A DNA stretch of 64,000 nucleotides from Rhizobiales bacterium 2SD (lineage in GTDB: Bacteria; Pseudomonadota; Alphaproteobacteria; Rhizobiales; Beijerinckiaceae). Under the pieces are notes generated by a model. That model saw only the letters and a list, made by a program, of their open reading frames with translations. It was not told the DNA's origin and did no database searches. The DNA lies in assembly GCA_005502805.1 (NCBI GenBank), contig SCMY01000007.1, positions 1-64,000 of the forward strand. Direction: 5' to 3'. Position 1 is the first letter of the stretch, and each line of letters starts with the position of its first letter. Shown here piece by piece: positions 34,874-44,565 of this stretch. The position numbers and the translations under genes were made by a program.

Positions 34874-37237
34874 TCACTCGGCAGCCATGCGGCTGAGCGT
34901 TTTCTGCGCGGCGCGCCAGACGGCCTGCGGCGTCGCCGGCATGGCGATGTCCTCATGGCCGAGCGCGTCGGTGATGGCGTTGATGACCGCGGGCGGCGCG
35001 GCGATGGCGCCGGCCTCGCCGCAGCCCTTGATGCCCAGCGGGTTCGACGGGCACGGCGTGACGGTCATGCCGACCTCGAAGGACGGCAGGTCGTCGGCGC
35101 GCGGCATGCAGTAGTCCATGAAGCTCGCGGTCACGAGCTGACCGTCGGCATTGTAGCGGGCGCCTTCGAGCAGCGCCTGGCCGACGCCCTGGGCGATGCC
35201 GCCATGGACCTGCCCCTCGACGATCATCGGATTGATGACATTGCCGAAATCGTCGACCGCGGCCCAGCGCTCGATCCTGGTCACGCCGGTGTCGGGATCG
35301 ATCTCGAGCTCGCAGATATGGACGCCGGCCGGGAAGGTGAAGTTGGTCGGGTCGTAGAACGCCCCCTCCTTCAGCCCCGGCTCGAGATCCTGGCCGTTGA
35401 ACTTGTGGGCGACATAGGCCTGCAGCGCGCAGGAGCCGAAATCGAGCTTCCGGTCGGTGCCCTTGACGCTGAAGTTGCCGTCCTTGAAGTCGATATCGGC
35501 CTCGTCGGCCTCCAGCACATAGGCCGCGACCTTCTTGCCCTTGGCGATCACCTTGTCGATCGCCTTGAAGATCGCCGACATGCCGACCGCGCCCGAGCGC
35601 GAGCCATAGGTGCCCATGCCCATCTGCACCTTGTCGGTGTCGCCATGGACGATCGAGACGTTCTCCAGCGGCACGCCGAGCCGGTCGGAGACGAGCTGGG
35701 CGAAGGTGGTCTCATGGCCCTGGCCATGGCTGTGCGAGCCGGTCAGCACCTCGATCGTACCGATCGGATTGACCCGGACCTCGGCCGATTCCCACAAACC
35801 GACGCCGGCACCGAGTGAGCCGACCGCCGCCGACGGGGCGATGCCGCAGGCCTCGATATACGCAGAGAAGCCGATGCCACGCAGCTTACCGTTACGGGCG
35901 GAGTCGCGGCGACGCTTGGCAAAGCCCTTGTAGTCGATCGTCTCCAGCGCCTTCTTCAACGAGGCGCTGTAATTGCCGGTGTCGTACATCATGATCACCG
36001 GCGTCTGGTGCGGGAACTTCCTGACGAAGTTCTGCGTCCGGAACTTGGCCGGGTCTTTGCCGAGCTGGCGCGCCGCGACCTCGACCAGACGCTCGACCAC
36101 GAAGGTCGCCTCCGGCCGCCCGGCACCGCGATAGGCATCGACCGGAGCGGTGTTGGTGTAGACCGCGTCGACCTCGCAATAGATCGCCGGGATGTCGTAC
36201 TGGCCCGAGAGCAGCGGCGCGTAGAGATAGGTCGGCACCGAGGAGGAGAAGGTCGAGAGATAGGCGCCGAGATTGGCGGTGGTGTGCACCCGCATTCCCA
36301 GCATCTTGCCGTCGGCGTCCATGGCGAGCTCGGCATGGGTGACGTGGTCGCGGCCATGCGCGTCGGAGAGGAAGGCCTCGGTCCGGTCCGAGGTCCATTT
36401 CACTGGACGGCCAACCTTCTTCGCCGCCCAGACGCAGACCGTCTCCTCGGCATAGATGAAGATCTTCGAGCCGAAGCCGCCGCCGACATCCGGCGCGATC
36501 ACGCGCAGCTTGTTCTCCGGGGCGATGCCGATGAAGGCCGAGAGCACGAGCCGCGCCACATGCGGGTTCTGGCTGGTGGTGTAGAGCGTGAAGGCGCCCT
36601 CGCCCTGATCGTAATCGCCGACCGCGGCGCGCGGCTCCATCGGGTTCGGCACCAGCCGGTTGTTGACGATGTCGAGCTTGGTGACGTGCTTGGCCGCCTT
36701 GAAGGCGGCATCGGTCGCAGCCTTGTCGCCGAGATGCCAGTTGAACACGGTATTGTCCGGCGCCTCGGCGTGAACTTGCGTCTTGGCCTTGGCCGCGCTC
36801 GCCGTGTCGGTCACCGCCGGCAGCACGCCGTAATCGACCACGATCGCCTCGGCCGCGTCGCGCGCCTGCGCCAGCGTCTCGGCTACGACGACCGCAATGT
36901 GGTCGCCGACATAACGGACCTTGCCCTGCGCGAGCGCCGGGTGCGGGCCGGCCTTCATCGGCGAGCCGTCCTTGGAATGGATCATCCAGCCGCAGATCAG
37001 CCCGCCGACCTTGTCGGCGGCGAGATCGTCGCCGGTGTAGATGCCGAGCACGCCCGGCATCGCCGCCGCAGCCTTGGTATCGATCTTCTTGAGCGTGGCG
37101 TGGGCATGCGGCGAGCGCAGGAAATAGGCATGGGCCTGTCCCGGCCGGTTGATGTCGTCAGTATAGCGGCCCTGGCCGGTGATGAAGCGATGGTCTTCCT
37201 TGCGGCGGACCGGAGCGCCGATTCCAGTTGCGGACAT
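34874..37237 (-). CDS. coxL: CoxL-like molybdopterin-binding large subunit, form II
   Basis: A 787-residue catalytic subunit of the xanthine dehydrogenase family. The active-site loop is AYRGAGR (residues 368-374), the form II signature; form I CO dehydrogenases have AYxCSFR with the copper-binding cysteine, which is absent. The catalytic Glu is in [15 protein letters not shown] near the C-terminus. The enzyme is thus more likely a hydroxylase of an organic substrate, or a low-activity CO oxidiser, than a dedicated CODH. It lies 100 bases after coxS and 17 before coxM. Maturation factors are encoded at 26-33 kb and coxG at 39.5 kb. Confidence 0.93.
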   Translation of the reverse strand: MSATGIGAPVRRKEDHRFITGQGRYTDDINRPGQAHAYFLRSPHAHATLKKIDTKAAAAMPGVLGIYTGDDLAADKVGGLICGWMIHSKDGSPMKAGPHPALAQGKVRYVGDHIAVVVAETLAQARDAAEAIVVDYGVLPAVTDTASAAKAKTQVHAEAPDNTVFNWHLGDKAATDAAFKAAKHVTKLDIVNNRLVPNPMEPRAAVGDYDQGEGAFTLYTTSQNPHVARLVLSAFIGIAPENKLRVIAPDVGGGFGSKIFIYAEETVCVWAAKKVGRPVKWTSDRTEAFLSDAHGRDHVTHAELAMDADGKMLGMRVHTTANLGAYLSTFSSSVPTYLYAPLLSGQYDIPAIYCEVDAVYTNTAPVDAYRGAGRPEATFVVERLVEVAARQLGKDPAKFRTQNFVRKFPHQTPVIMMYDTGNYSASLKKALETIDYKGFAKRRRDSARNGKLRGIGFSAYIEACGIAPSAAVGSLGAGVGLWESAEVRVNPIGTIEVLTGSHSHGQGHETTFAQLVSDRLGVPLENVSIVHGDTDKVQMGMGTYGSRSGAVGMSAIFKAIDKVIAKGKKVAAYVLEADEADIDFKDGNFSVKGTDRKLDFGSCALQAYVAHKFNGQDLEPGLKEGAFYDPTNFTFPAGVHICELEIDPDTGVTRIERWAAVDDFGNVINPMIVEGQVHGGIAQGVGQALLEGARYNADGQLVTASFMDYCMPRADDLPSFEVGMTVTPCPSNPLGIKGCGEAGAIAAPPAVINAITDALGHEDIAMPATPQAVWRAAQKTLSRMAAE

Positions 37238-37337
37238 GGATTCCTCCTGGCGTGGCGCCTCTTGGCGGGCGCTCTCAGCATGTTTCGGGGATCACATCGG
37301 AAGAAGGCCGCACCGCCTGGTGCAGCCGCGGAACGTG

Positions 37338-37838
<501 letters not shown>

Positions 37839-38114
37839 GGGGCACTCCTCCGAAAGCCTGTTTTCTGTACGGCCGACGACATCTCGAAGGCCGCACGATC
37901 CATGCGCCGGCCCGTCACGGGCCAGCGGAGAATTTCCTTGGAACAACTTCAAAAAGCAGTGTGGACCCGGGATTTTCCGTGGTCAAGCGGGCAGCCATTC
38001 CGGCAGCAAGCCTGTTTGGCGGCGTTTTTGCATGGTTTTGGCGATCCACGCTTGCGAGCCATCGTCAAGACGCCGCAACCGATAGGCGAACGCTTGGCAG
38101 AATCTTAACCACAT
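37839..38114. promoter_or_regulatory. Divergent promoter region, coxS / globin-coupled receptor
   Basis: This 276-base region separates the coxSLM start from the divergent chemoreceptor start, so both promoters should lie here. I found no clear operator or sigma54 site. Confidence 0.4.
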
Positions 38115-39518
38115 GTGAGCATCATCATCCGTCGGAATGACGATCTCCGATCGTCGCGCTCACGGATGGCGCGGTTGGCCTCGATCCTCGAACACGTCCA
38201 GCGTCGCCTGACGGCGATCGGCTACGACGAACGCCAGCGCCGGCGCCTGCGCCGCTATCGCGCCATCGTCGACCGCGTCATCGTCGAGATCGTCGAGCAG
38301 GACTTCGCCCGCGCCTTCGCCATCCACCCGATGCTGAAACCGGCGGTCGAACCAGTCGCCAACGAGCTCTTCGCCGCCGAAGCCAACCATTTCCGCCTTC
38401 TCTTCGAGGGCGACTTCGACCAGCGCTATTGCGACTCGCTGGAGCGGCTCACGCTTCTCGAGCGTCACGGCCAGGTCGGCGCCCGCGCCCGCGCCTCGAT
38501 CGCCTTCACCCTGTTCCGAATCTTCCTGGAGGAGAGTCGCACACGGCTGATCTTCTCGCGGCGCGACATCCCGCATGATCTCTTCATCATCGAGCGGGTG
38601 CTGACCTACGACGTCAACACCGCCATGTCGCTCGACCGCGAATTCGAGGCGGCGGAGGCCCGCCGCCGCGGCGTCGCGCTCGACGAGGTCGCGGCGACGC
38701 TGACCTCGCGCATCGGCCAGCTCGATGGCGCGATCAGCAACGCCGTCGACCTGTTCGTCGAGACTGCGGGCGAGACTTCGGCGGCCAGCAGCTTCATCAA
38801 GGACCAGGTCGGCTCGGTCGCGCAGACGTCGCTGCTCGTCCGTGAGAAGGCGATGCAGACTGCGGCAGCGACCGAGGAGATGTCGGCGAACATCGCCGAG
38901 ATCGGCCAGCGCGCCCGCCAGAGCCTCGATATCGCCAACCGCGCCGTCGCCGACGCCGAGGCGATGGACGAGGCGATCGCCCGGTTGCGCCACGTCACCA
39001 GCAGCATCGGGACCGTGGTCGGCATGATCGCCGACATCGCCGCGCAGACCAATCTCCTCGCCCTCAACGCCACCATCGAGGCGGCTCGCGCTGGCGAATC
39101 CGGCCGCGGCTTCGCCGTGGTGGCGGCCGAGGTGAAATCGCTCGCGACTCAGACCGCCTCGGCGACGCAGGAGATCGCCGCCCAGATCGCCGAGCTTTCG
39201 GCCAGCGCCGAAGCCTGCGGCGTCCGCGCCGCCTCGATCGGCGCGACCATCGGCGAGATCAAGGCCGATTCGGAGGCGATCTCGGATGCGGTCGCGCAGC
39301 AGAGCAGCGTCACCGGCGGCATCGCCCGGCACGCTGCCGAGGTCGCGCACGGCTCGGACGAGGCGATCGACAGCGCGACCCGCGTCAACGACAGCCTCGG
39401 CAAGACCGAGAAGGCGCTGGAGCGCGCCAATGCCGCGGCGGCCGACATCGCCCTCCAGGTCGGCGCGGCGGAGGCGACCGTCAGCGAAGCGCTCGCGGCT
39501 TTGCGCAAGGCGTCGTGA
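38115..39518 (+). CDS. Globin-coupled sensor chemoreceptor (HemAT-like)
   Basis: A 467-residue soluble receptor. The N-terminal ~175 residues fit the protoglobin/globin-coupled sensor fold: [20 protein letters not shown] followed by His118 in HGQVG, which matches the H-x-x-[IV]-G proximal haem ligand. The rest is an MCP signalling domain with hairpin tip [21 protein letters not shown]. Such proteins sense O2 (and can bind CO or NO) and steer aerotaxis. No transmembrane segment and no CheR-tether pentapeptide at the C-terminus (it ends ALRKAS). The start is GTG. It lies divergently next to coxS and converges on coxG with a 3-base gap. Confidence 0.88.
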   Translation: MSIIIRRNDDLRSSRSRMARLASILEHVQRRLTAIGYDERQRRRLRRYRAIVDRVIVEIVEQDFARAFAIHPMLKPAVEPVANELFAAEANHFRLLFEGDFDQRYCDSLERLTLLERHGQVGARARASIAFTLFRIFLEESRTRLIFSRRDIPHDLFIIERVLTYDVNTAMSLDREFEAAEARRRGVALDEVAATLTSRIGQLDGAISNAVDLFVETAGETSAASSFIKDQVGSVAQTSLLVREKAMQTAAATEEMSANIAEIGQRARQSLDIANRAVADAEAMDEAIARLRHVTSSIGTVVGMIADIAAQTNLLALNATIEAARAGESGRGFAVVAAEVKSLATQTASATQEIAAQIAELSASAEACGVRAASIGATIGEIKADSEAISDAVAQQSSVTGGIARHAAEVAHGSDEAIDSATRVNDSLGKTEKALERANAAAADIALQVGAAEATVSEALAALRKAS

Positions 39519-39521
39519 GGA

Positions 39522-39974
39522 TCAGCCCTCGCTGACCGCCTTGGTGAAATTCGCGAAGAACTCGTCGGCCAGCTTCTTCGAGACCGAATCGATCAGGCGC
39601 GAGCCGAGCTGCATCAGCTTGCCGCCGACCTGCGCATCGACCTCATAGCGCAGCAGGGTCTGCCCGCCCTCGGCATCCTCGAGCGTGACCTTGGCGCCGC
39701 CCTTGGCGAAACCGGCGATGCCGCCCTCGCCCTCGCCGGCAATGCGATAGCCGTTCGGCGGATCGAGGTCCTGCAATTCGACCTTGCCCTTGAAGGTCGC
39801 CTTCACCGGGCCGAGCTTGACCTTCACCACCGCCGAGAAATGCGTGTCGTCATCCTTGGTGAGCTGCTCGCAGCCGGGAATACAGGCCTTCAGCACCTCG
39901 GCATCGTTGAGCTTTTCCCAGACCACCTGCTTGGCTGCGGGCAGCGTCGCCTCACCGTTCATCGTCATCGCCAT
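39522..39974 (-). CDS. coxG: CoxG-like SRPBCC protein
   Basis: A 150-residue protein of the CO dehydrogenase subunit G family. It reads MAMTMNGEATLPAAKQVVWEKLNDAEVLKACIPGCEQL at the start, and LRYEVDAQVGGKLMQLGSRLID toward the end. CoxG is not part of the catalytic complex; it is thought to anchor CODH-like enzymes to the membrane and help couple to quinones. The ATG at 39974 has GGAG seven bases before it. It is split from coxSLM by the globin-coupled receptor gene on the other strand. Confidence 0.92.
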   Translation of the reverse strand: MAMTMNGEATLPAAKQVVWEKLNDAEVLKACIPGCEQLTKDDDTHFSAVVKVKLGPVKATFKGKVELQDLDPPNGYRIAGEGEGGIAGFAKGGAKVTLEDAEGGQTLLRYEVDAQVGGKLMQLGSRLIDSVSKKLADEFFANFTKAVSEG

Positions 39975-40141
39975 GGCGTCGCTCCTCACCGTTCTCCCGG
40001 GCCGCTGGCATGTTGCAGGCCTAGCCGCCTCGGGTCTATCCAAGTTCCCCTAATCCATGGCCGGAAAGCACCGGCACGCACAAGGGGACGAAGCCGGGAT
40101 GTGGGTTGCAATGATCGCTCCGCAGGAAGGCGCGCCCGGAC

Positions 40142-41512
40142 ATGGTTGAAGGCGGCCTGTACGGCGAACTCTTCGCCGATCGCGAGATGGCGGCCGTGAT
40201 CGATGATCGCGCCGCGCTGCAGGGCATGCTCGATTTCGAAGCCTCCCTCGCCCGGGCTGAGGCGGAGGTCGGGGTCATTCCGGCGGCCGCAGCCGAGACG
40301 ATCGCCCCGCAGTGCAAGGCCGAGCTCTACGACATCGCCGCGATCGGCAAGGCTGCGACGCTCGCCGGCAATCCCGCAATCCCGCTGGTCAAGGCTCTGA
40401 CGGCGCGTGTCGCCGCCAGCGATGCCGAAGCGGCAAAATGGGTGCATTACGGCGCGACCAGTCAGGATGTGATCGATTCCGGCCAGGCCCAGCAATATCG
40501 GGCAGCGCAGGAGCTGATCCTCGCCCGCTCGGCCCGCCTCGCCCATGCGCTCGCCGCCTTGGCACGCGAGCATCGCCGCACGCCGATGATCGGCCGCACC
40601 TTCCTGCAGCATGCGGTGCCGATCTCGTTCGGGCTCAAGGCGGCCAATTGGCTGAGCCCGATCGTCTCCTTCCACGACGACTTCATGGTCGTGGGAGAAT
40701 CGGCGCATCAGCTCGGCGGCGCCGCCGGCAGCCTCGCCTCACTCGGCGACAAGGCCGACGCCGTCTCGGAAGCCTTTGCCCGCATCATGCCCTCGATCGG
40801 GGCCGTGCGCGTGCCCTGGCACAGCGAACGCCGGCGCCCCGCCCGGATCGCCACCGAGCTCGGCCTGCTTCTCGGCCACCTCGGCAAGATGGCCGGCGAC
40901 ATCGCGCTGATGGCGCAGACCGAGATCGGCGAGCTCGCCGAGCCGGAAGCTCCCGGCAAAGGCGGCTCCTCCGCCATGCCGCACAAGCGCAACCCGGTGC
41001 TGTGCACGCTGATCCTGACGGCGGCCAGGCGCGCGCCCGGGCTGGTCGCGACCATGCTCGCGGCGATGCCGCAGGAGCACGAGCGCGCCATGGGCGGCTG
41101 GCACGCCGAATGGCCGACGCTGCGCGAGCTCTTCCTGATCGCCGGCGGGGCACTGAGCCATGCCGTCACCTTGATCGAGGGGCTCCAGGTCTTCCCGGAG
41201 CAGATGCAATACAATCTCGATCTCACCAACGGGCTGGTCATGGCCGAGCGCGTCTCGCTCGCGCTCGCGACGACGATCGGCCGCGGCGAGGCGCATCACC
41301 TGCTCGAGGCCGCCAGCCGAGACTGTCTCGCCAGCGGCCGCCATCTCAGGGACGTCCTGGCCGGGCACCCGACGCTCGCCGGCAGGCTCTCGCCCGAAGC
41401 GCTCGATGATCTCTTCGACCCCACCACCTATCGCGGCGCCACCGATGCCATCATCGACCGCATCCTCGTGCTCTATGAGGAAGAGCGGGAATACATGAGC
41501 GGCAGCGCCTGA
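40142..41512 (+). CDS. pcaB: 3-carboxy-cis,cis-muconate cycloisomerase
   Basis: A 456-residue member of the fumarase/aspartase superfamily. The signature loop GGSSAMPHKRNPVLC is present near residue 280, and HYGATSQDVIDSG near residue 102 is the second active-site block. PcaB lactonises beta-carboxymuconate in protocatechuate degradation. The companion genes pcaD and pcaC follow at 82 and 13 bases, which separates it from purB, the other superfamily member in the window. The protocatechuate dioxygenase genes pcaGH and the regulator pcaQ are not in the window. Confidence 0.94.
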   Translation: MVEGGLYGELFADREMAAVIDDRAALQGMLDFEASLARAEAEVGVIPAAAAETIAPQCKAELYDIAAIGKAATLAGNPAIPLVKALTARVAASDAEAAKWVHYGATSQDVIDSGQAQQYRAAQELILARSARLAHALAALAREHRRTPMIGRTFLQHAVPISFGLKAANWLSPIVSFHDDFMVVGESAHQLGGAAGSLASLGDKADAVSEAFARIMPSIGAVRVPWHSERRRPARIATELGLLLGHLGKMAGDIALMAQTEIGELAEPEAPGKGGSSAMPHKRNPVLCTLILTAARRAPGLVATMLAAMPQEHERAMGGWHAEWPTLRELFLIAGGALSHAVTLIEGLQVFPEQMQYNLDLTNGLVMAERVSLALATTIGRGEAHHLLEAASRDCLASGRHLRDVLAGHPTLAGRLSPEALDDLFDPTTYRGATDAIIDRILVLYEEEREYMSGSA

Positions 41513-41594
41513 GAGGCCCGCAGAGCCGCCACGGCTTCCAGGCCGAGCGCTTCAATCATCACGGGCGGCGAGGTCGCTGCCGGAAGGAGACGCC

Positions 41595-42374
41595 ATGACG
41601 ATGATGACGATCCGGGGCGAGCCGTTCCATGTCCGGGTCGACGGCGATGCGAGCGCACCGGCGCTGCTGCTCTCGAACTCGCTCGGCACCAACCTCTCGA
41701 TGTGGGATCCGCAGGTCGACGAGTGGGCGAAGCATTTCCGCGTCGTGCGCTATGACAGCCGCGGCCATGGCCGCTCGACCGCGCCGGACACCCCCTATTC
41801 GATCGCGATGCTGGCCGACGACGCGCTCGCCATCCTCGACGCGCTCGGCATCGAGAAGGCGCATTGGTGCGGGCTCTCCAAGGGCGGCATGGTCGGGCAA
41901 TGGCTCGCCACTCATCATGGCGAGCGCTTCGGCAAGGTCGTGCTCGCCAACACCGGCGCCTATATGGGCCCGCCCGAAAGCTGGGACACCCGCATCCGCA
42001 ACGTCCGCGAGAACGGCATGGCGGTGATGGTGCAGCCGACGCTGGAGCGCTGGTTCAGCCCAATGTTCCGCGAGCGCGACACGGACACGATCGCCAAGGT
42101 CAGCGAGATGCTCGCGACCACGCCGCCGCTCGGTTACGCCCGCTGCTGCGCCGCGATCCGCGACATGGACCAGCGCGGCACGATCCAAGCGATCCGCAAC
42201 CCCGTCCTCGTCGTCATCGGCAGGCTCGACCCGGCGACGCCACCTGAGGCCGGACATTTCATCGCCGATACGATTCCGGGCGCGCAACGCGTCGAGCTCG
42301 ACGCCGCCCACCTCTCCAATCTCGAGCAACCGGCCGCCTTCACCAAGGCAGTGCTCGACTTCCTCAAGGGCTGA
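41595..42374 (+). CDS. pcaD: 3-oxoadipate enol-lactonase
   Basis: A 259-residue alpha/beta hydrolase that opens beta-ketoadipate enol-lactone to beta-ketoadipate. The oxyanion segment is LLLSNSLGTNLSMWDPQV, the nucleophile elbow is WCGLSKGGMVGQW, the acid is in IGRLDPATPPEAG and the His in DAAHLSNLEQP. The elbow reads GLSKGG where many PcaD have GLSLGG or GLSMGG. It has GAAGGAGA upstream of the ATG. It lies between pcaB and pcaC, as in many proteobacterial pca operons. Confidence 0.93.
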   Translation: MTMMTIRGEPFHVRVDGDASAPALLLSNSLGTNLSMWDPQVDEWAKHFRVVRYDSRGHGRSTAPDTPYSIAMLADDALAILDALGIEKAHWCGLSKGGMVGQWLATHHGERFGKVVLANTGAYMGPPESWDTRIRNVRENGMAVMVQPTLERWFSPMFRERDTDTIAKVSEMLATTPPLGYARCCAAIRDMDQRGTIQAIRNPVLVVIGRLDPATPPEAGHFIADTIPGAQRVELDAAHLSNLEQPAAFTKAVLDFLKG

Positions 42375-42387
42375 AGGACGAAACGCG

Positions 42388-42783
42388 ATGGACGAGAAGA
42401 GCCGCTACGATGCGGGCATGAAGACCCGCCGGGCCGTGCTGGGCGAGGCTTATGTCGACAAGGCCAGCGGGGGGATCACCGACTTCACCCGCGACTGGCA
42501 GGAGTTCATCACCCGCACGGCCTGGAACGATATCTGGAACCGGCCCGGCCTGCCGCGGCGCGAGCGCTCCATCATCGTGCTCTCGGTCGCCGCCTCGCTC
42601 GGGGCCTGGGGCGAGTTCCGCATCCATGTCCGCGGAGCGCTCAACAATGGCCTCTCGCGCGACGACATCAAGGAAGTGCTGATCCAGACGGCGGTTTATG
42701 CCGGCGTGCCTGCGGCCAACCACGCCTTCAAGGAAGCATCGTCGGTCTTCGCCGAGATCGATGCGGAAGCCAGCAAGGGCTAA
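42388..42783 (+). CDS. pcaC: 4-carboxymuconolactone decarboxylase
   Basis: A 131-residue AhpD-like fold enzyme that decarboxylates gamma-carboxymuconolactone to the enol-lactone used by PcaD. Family marks are RRAVLGEAYVDKA, WNDIWNRPGLPRRERSIIVL and EFRIHVRGALNNG. In some bacteria PcaC and PcaD are fused as PcaL; here they are separate, 13 bases apart. It converges on the flavin reductase gene with a single base between stops. Confidence 0.95.
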   Translation: MDEKSRYDAGMKTRRAVLGEAYVDKASGGITDFTRDWQEFITRTAWNDIWNRPGLPRRERSIIVLSVAASLGAWGEFRIHVRGALNNGLSRDDIKEVLIQTAVYAGVPAANHAFKEASSVFAEIDAEASKG

Positions 42784-42784
42784 C

Positions 42785-43300
42785 TCAGAATCCACCGAAA
42801 CGGCGGTGGCGGTAGACCAGTCCCGGTCCGGAGCCGCCGCCGCCGAGCGCCACCACCTGGCCGATCAGGATGCGATGGGTCGTGACCCGGTGAACCGCCG
42901 CGACGCGGCAATCAAAGCTGGCGAGCGCGCTCGACAACGCTGGCGCACCAGTCGACAGCTCGCCCCACTCGCCAACGGCGAAGCGTTCCTCTCCCATCAG
43001 GCCGCGCCGGCCCGAGAATATCGTGGCGAGCTCGTGATCGGCCGCCGCCAGCGTGTTCACGCAGAAGATGCCGCTCTCCTCGATTGCCGCGAGCGTCCGG
43101 CTGGCGGCCTCGATGCAGACAAGCATGGTCGGGGGGGAGACCGAGACCGAGCTGACGGCAGTCGCCGTCAGCCCCGAACGGCCGGCCGGCCCGAGGGTCG
43201 TCACGATATGAGTGGCGCTCGCGACCTGCGCCATCGCCTCGCGGAAAGCCTGCGCGTCGGGAAGTGCGGCGCGTAAGGCGGTATCGACCATGCTGTTCAT
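42785..43300 (-). CDS. Flavin reductase family protein
   Basis: A 171-residue FMN-binding split-barrel protein. It has ATHIVTTLGPAGRSGLTATAVSSVSVSPP and GIFCVNTLAAADHELA, typical of the flavin reductases that supply FMNH2 or FADH2 to two-component monooxygenases such as HpaBC. A monooxygenase partner is not adjacent. The neighbouring pca genes suggest an aromatic-catabolic role, but this is context only. The start at 43300 has a second Met three codons later as an alternative. Confidence 0.88.
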   Translation of the reverse strand: MNSMVDTALRAALPDAQAFREAMAQVASATHIVTTLGPAGRSGLTATAVSSVSVSPPTMLVCIEAASRTLAAIEESGIFCVNTLAAADHELATIFSGRRGLMGEERFAVGEWGELSTGAPALSSALASFDCRVAAVHRVTTHRILIGQVVALGGGGSGPGLVYRHRRFGGF

Positions 43301-43433
43301 CGCCCAACTCTGCGCGAGAATACCGCCTTTTATCTAGGTACGCAGGAGTAAAAGGCGAGTTGCGTCAATTCTCGACACGCGGGGCATTTCCCGCGCAGGG
43401 TTAAGATATATCACTGCGATCGGCGCGTCCGGC

Positions 43434-44120
43434 CTAGTTGCGCTGCAGCGCCGCCAGCAAGCCGGCGCGCAGATGCTGCATCAGCGCGTCGCTCGCCTCT
43501 GCGGCGGCGCCCGGCTCGCCAGCGGCCAGCGCCTGAGCGAGAATGACGTGATAGTGAGCGGCCGGCACCAGGTCGACCTGCCGGTCGAAGAAATACCAGG
43601 CGCGGCGGATCAGCGCCTGCAGAGGTTCGACGGCCCGGCTCGCATAGGGACTGCGCGCCGCCGATGCGACCAATGCATCCAGCTCCTTGTCGAAGCGCAT
43701 ATAGGCATTGACGTCATCTGCCTGAGCCGCCGCGCGCATTGCCTGCGCCTTGCCGAGGATGGCGCTGCGTTCAGCCGGACCTGCCCGCTTCGCCGCATCC
43801 ACGGCGATCAGCCGCTCCAGCACTTCGCGCGCATCAAGCGCCGCCATCACGTCGATCGCGTCGATCGCGGTGACGACGACACCCTTGCGCGGCAGGATCT
43901 CGACGAGCCTCTGCTGCGCCAGCCGGATCAACGCCTCGCGCACCGGCGTTCGGCCGACGCCGACGAGTTCGATCATCTGCGCCTCGGTCAGCACCGCGCC
44001 GGGCCGCAACGACAGCGTCACGATCGCCTCCTCGAGACGGCGATAGGCCAGATCGGACAGGCTGGACACGGCGCGGGGGCCGGCAGACTCCTCGCTGGAC
44101 AGGTGGGTATCCTCGGTCAT
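43434..44120 (-). CDS. GntR family regulator, FCD type
   Basis: A 228-residue regulator. The winged helix has SDLAYRRLEEAIVTLSLRPG and EAQMIELVGVGRTPVREALIRLAQQRLVEILPRKG, the GntR signature. The C-terminal all-alpha FCD domain (ALDAREVLERLIAV, DKELDALVASAA) binds small carboxylic acids or amino-acid-derived ligands. The ATG at 44120 leaves the usual short leader; an in-frame ATG at 44156 is also possible. It is divergent from the cupin and FAD oxidoreductase genes, with a perfect 10-base palindrome between them, so it probably regulates those genes and itself. Confidence 0.9.
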   Translation of the reverse strand: MTEDTHLSSEESAGPRAVSSLSDLAYRRLEEAIVTLSLRPGAVLTEAQMIELVGVGRTPVREALIRLAQQRLVEILPRKGVVVTAIDAIDVMAALDAREVLERLIAVDAAKRAGPAERSAILGKAQAMRAAAQADDVNAYMRFDKELDALVASAARSPYASRAVEPLQALIRRAWYFFDRQVDLVPAAHYHVILAQALAAGEPGAAAEASDALMQHLRAGLLAALQRN

Positions 44121-44156
44121 GGCGGCACCAGCGATGCTTGACGCATCAGATGCCAT

Positions 44157-44166
44157 TGATATATCA
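44157..44166. promoter_or_regulatory. TGATATATCA palindrome, candidate GntR operator
   Basis: A perfect 10-base palindrome in the divergent region between the GntR gene and the cupin gene, 37 bases upstream of the preferred GntR start. FCD-type GntR proteins bind short AT-centred palindromes of this kind. If the GntR start were at 44156 the site would directly abut it, which is one reason to prefer 44120. Confidence 0.5.
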
Positions 44167-44238
44167 GAGCTTTCAACGAGGCCGCAAGGTAGGCGAGCAG
44201 GCTGATCGGCGGTCAAGGACCCCGCACATGGAGGCGAC

Positions 44239-44565
44239 ATGGCGTTCACCTGCACGATTCCCGCGGTCGCCACGCTCCAGCAGGACGACGACACGGTTCG
44301 GATCACGCGCTGGGACTTCGAACCGGGCGCGGTCACCGGCTGGCACACGCATGGTTGGCCCTATTTCGTGATCATGCTGGTCGCCGGGACCTTGCGCATC
44401 CACGACGGCGCCAAGGAGACCGACGTGCCGCTGGCAGAGGGCCAGGCTTATATGCGCCAGGCCGGCATCCAGCACGATGTGATGAACGGCTCGGCCCACC
44501 CGATCGCCTTCGTCGAGATCGAGGTGAAGCAGCCGGCGGCGCTCAAGCTCCTGCCCAGCACATGA
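44239..44565 (+). CDS. Cupin domain protein
   Basis: A 108-residue single-domain cupin. Motif 1 is GWHTHGWPYFVIMLVAGTLRI and motif 2 includes QAGIQHDVMNGS, supplying the metal-binding His and Glu-like positions. It has no assigned substrate. The gene overlaps the FAD oxidoreductase by ATGA (44562-44565), so the two are co-translated and probably share a pathway, with the cupin perhaps acting on or sensing the same amino-acid-like compound. It is divergent from the GntR regulator. Confidence 0.88.
   Translation: MAFTCTIPAVATLQQDDDTVRITRWDFEPGAVTGWHTHGWPYFVIMLVAGTLRIHDGAKETDVPLAEGQAYMRQAGIQHDVMNGSAHPIAFVEIEVKQPAALKLLPST

Noticed and set aside
34874..37237. A true aerobic CO dehydrogenase (form I CoxL).
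   Set aside because: The active-site loop is AYRGAGR, and the AYxCSFR motif with its Cys is absent.
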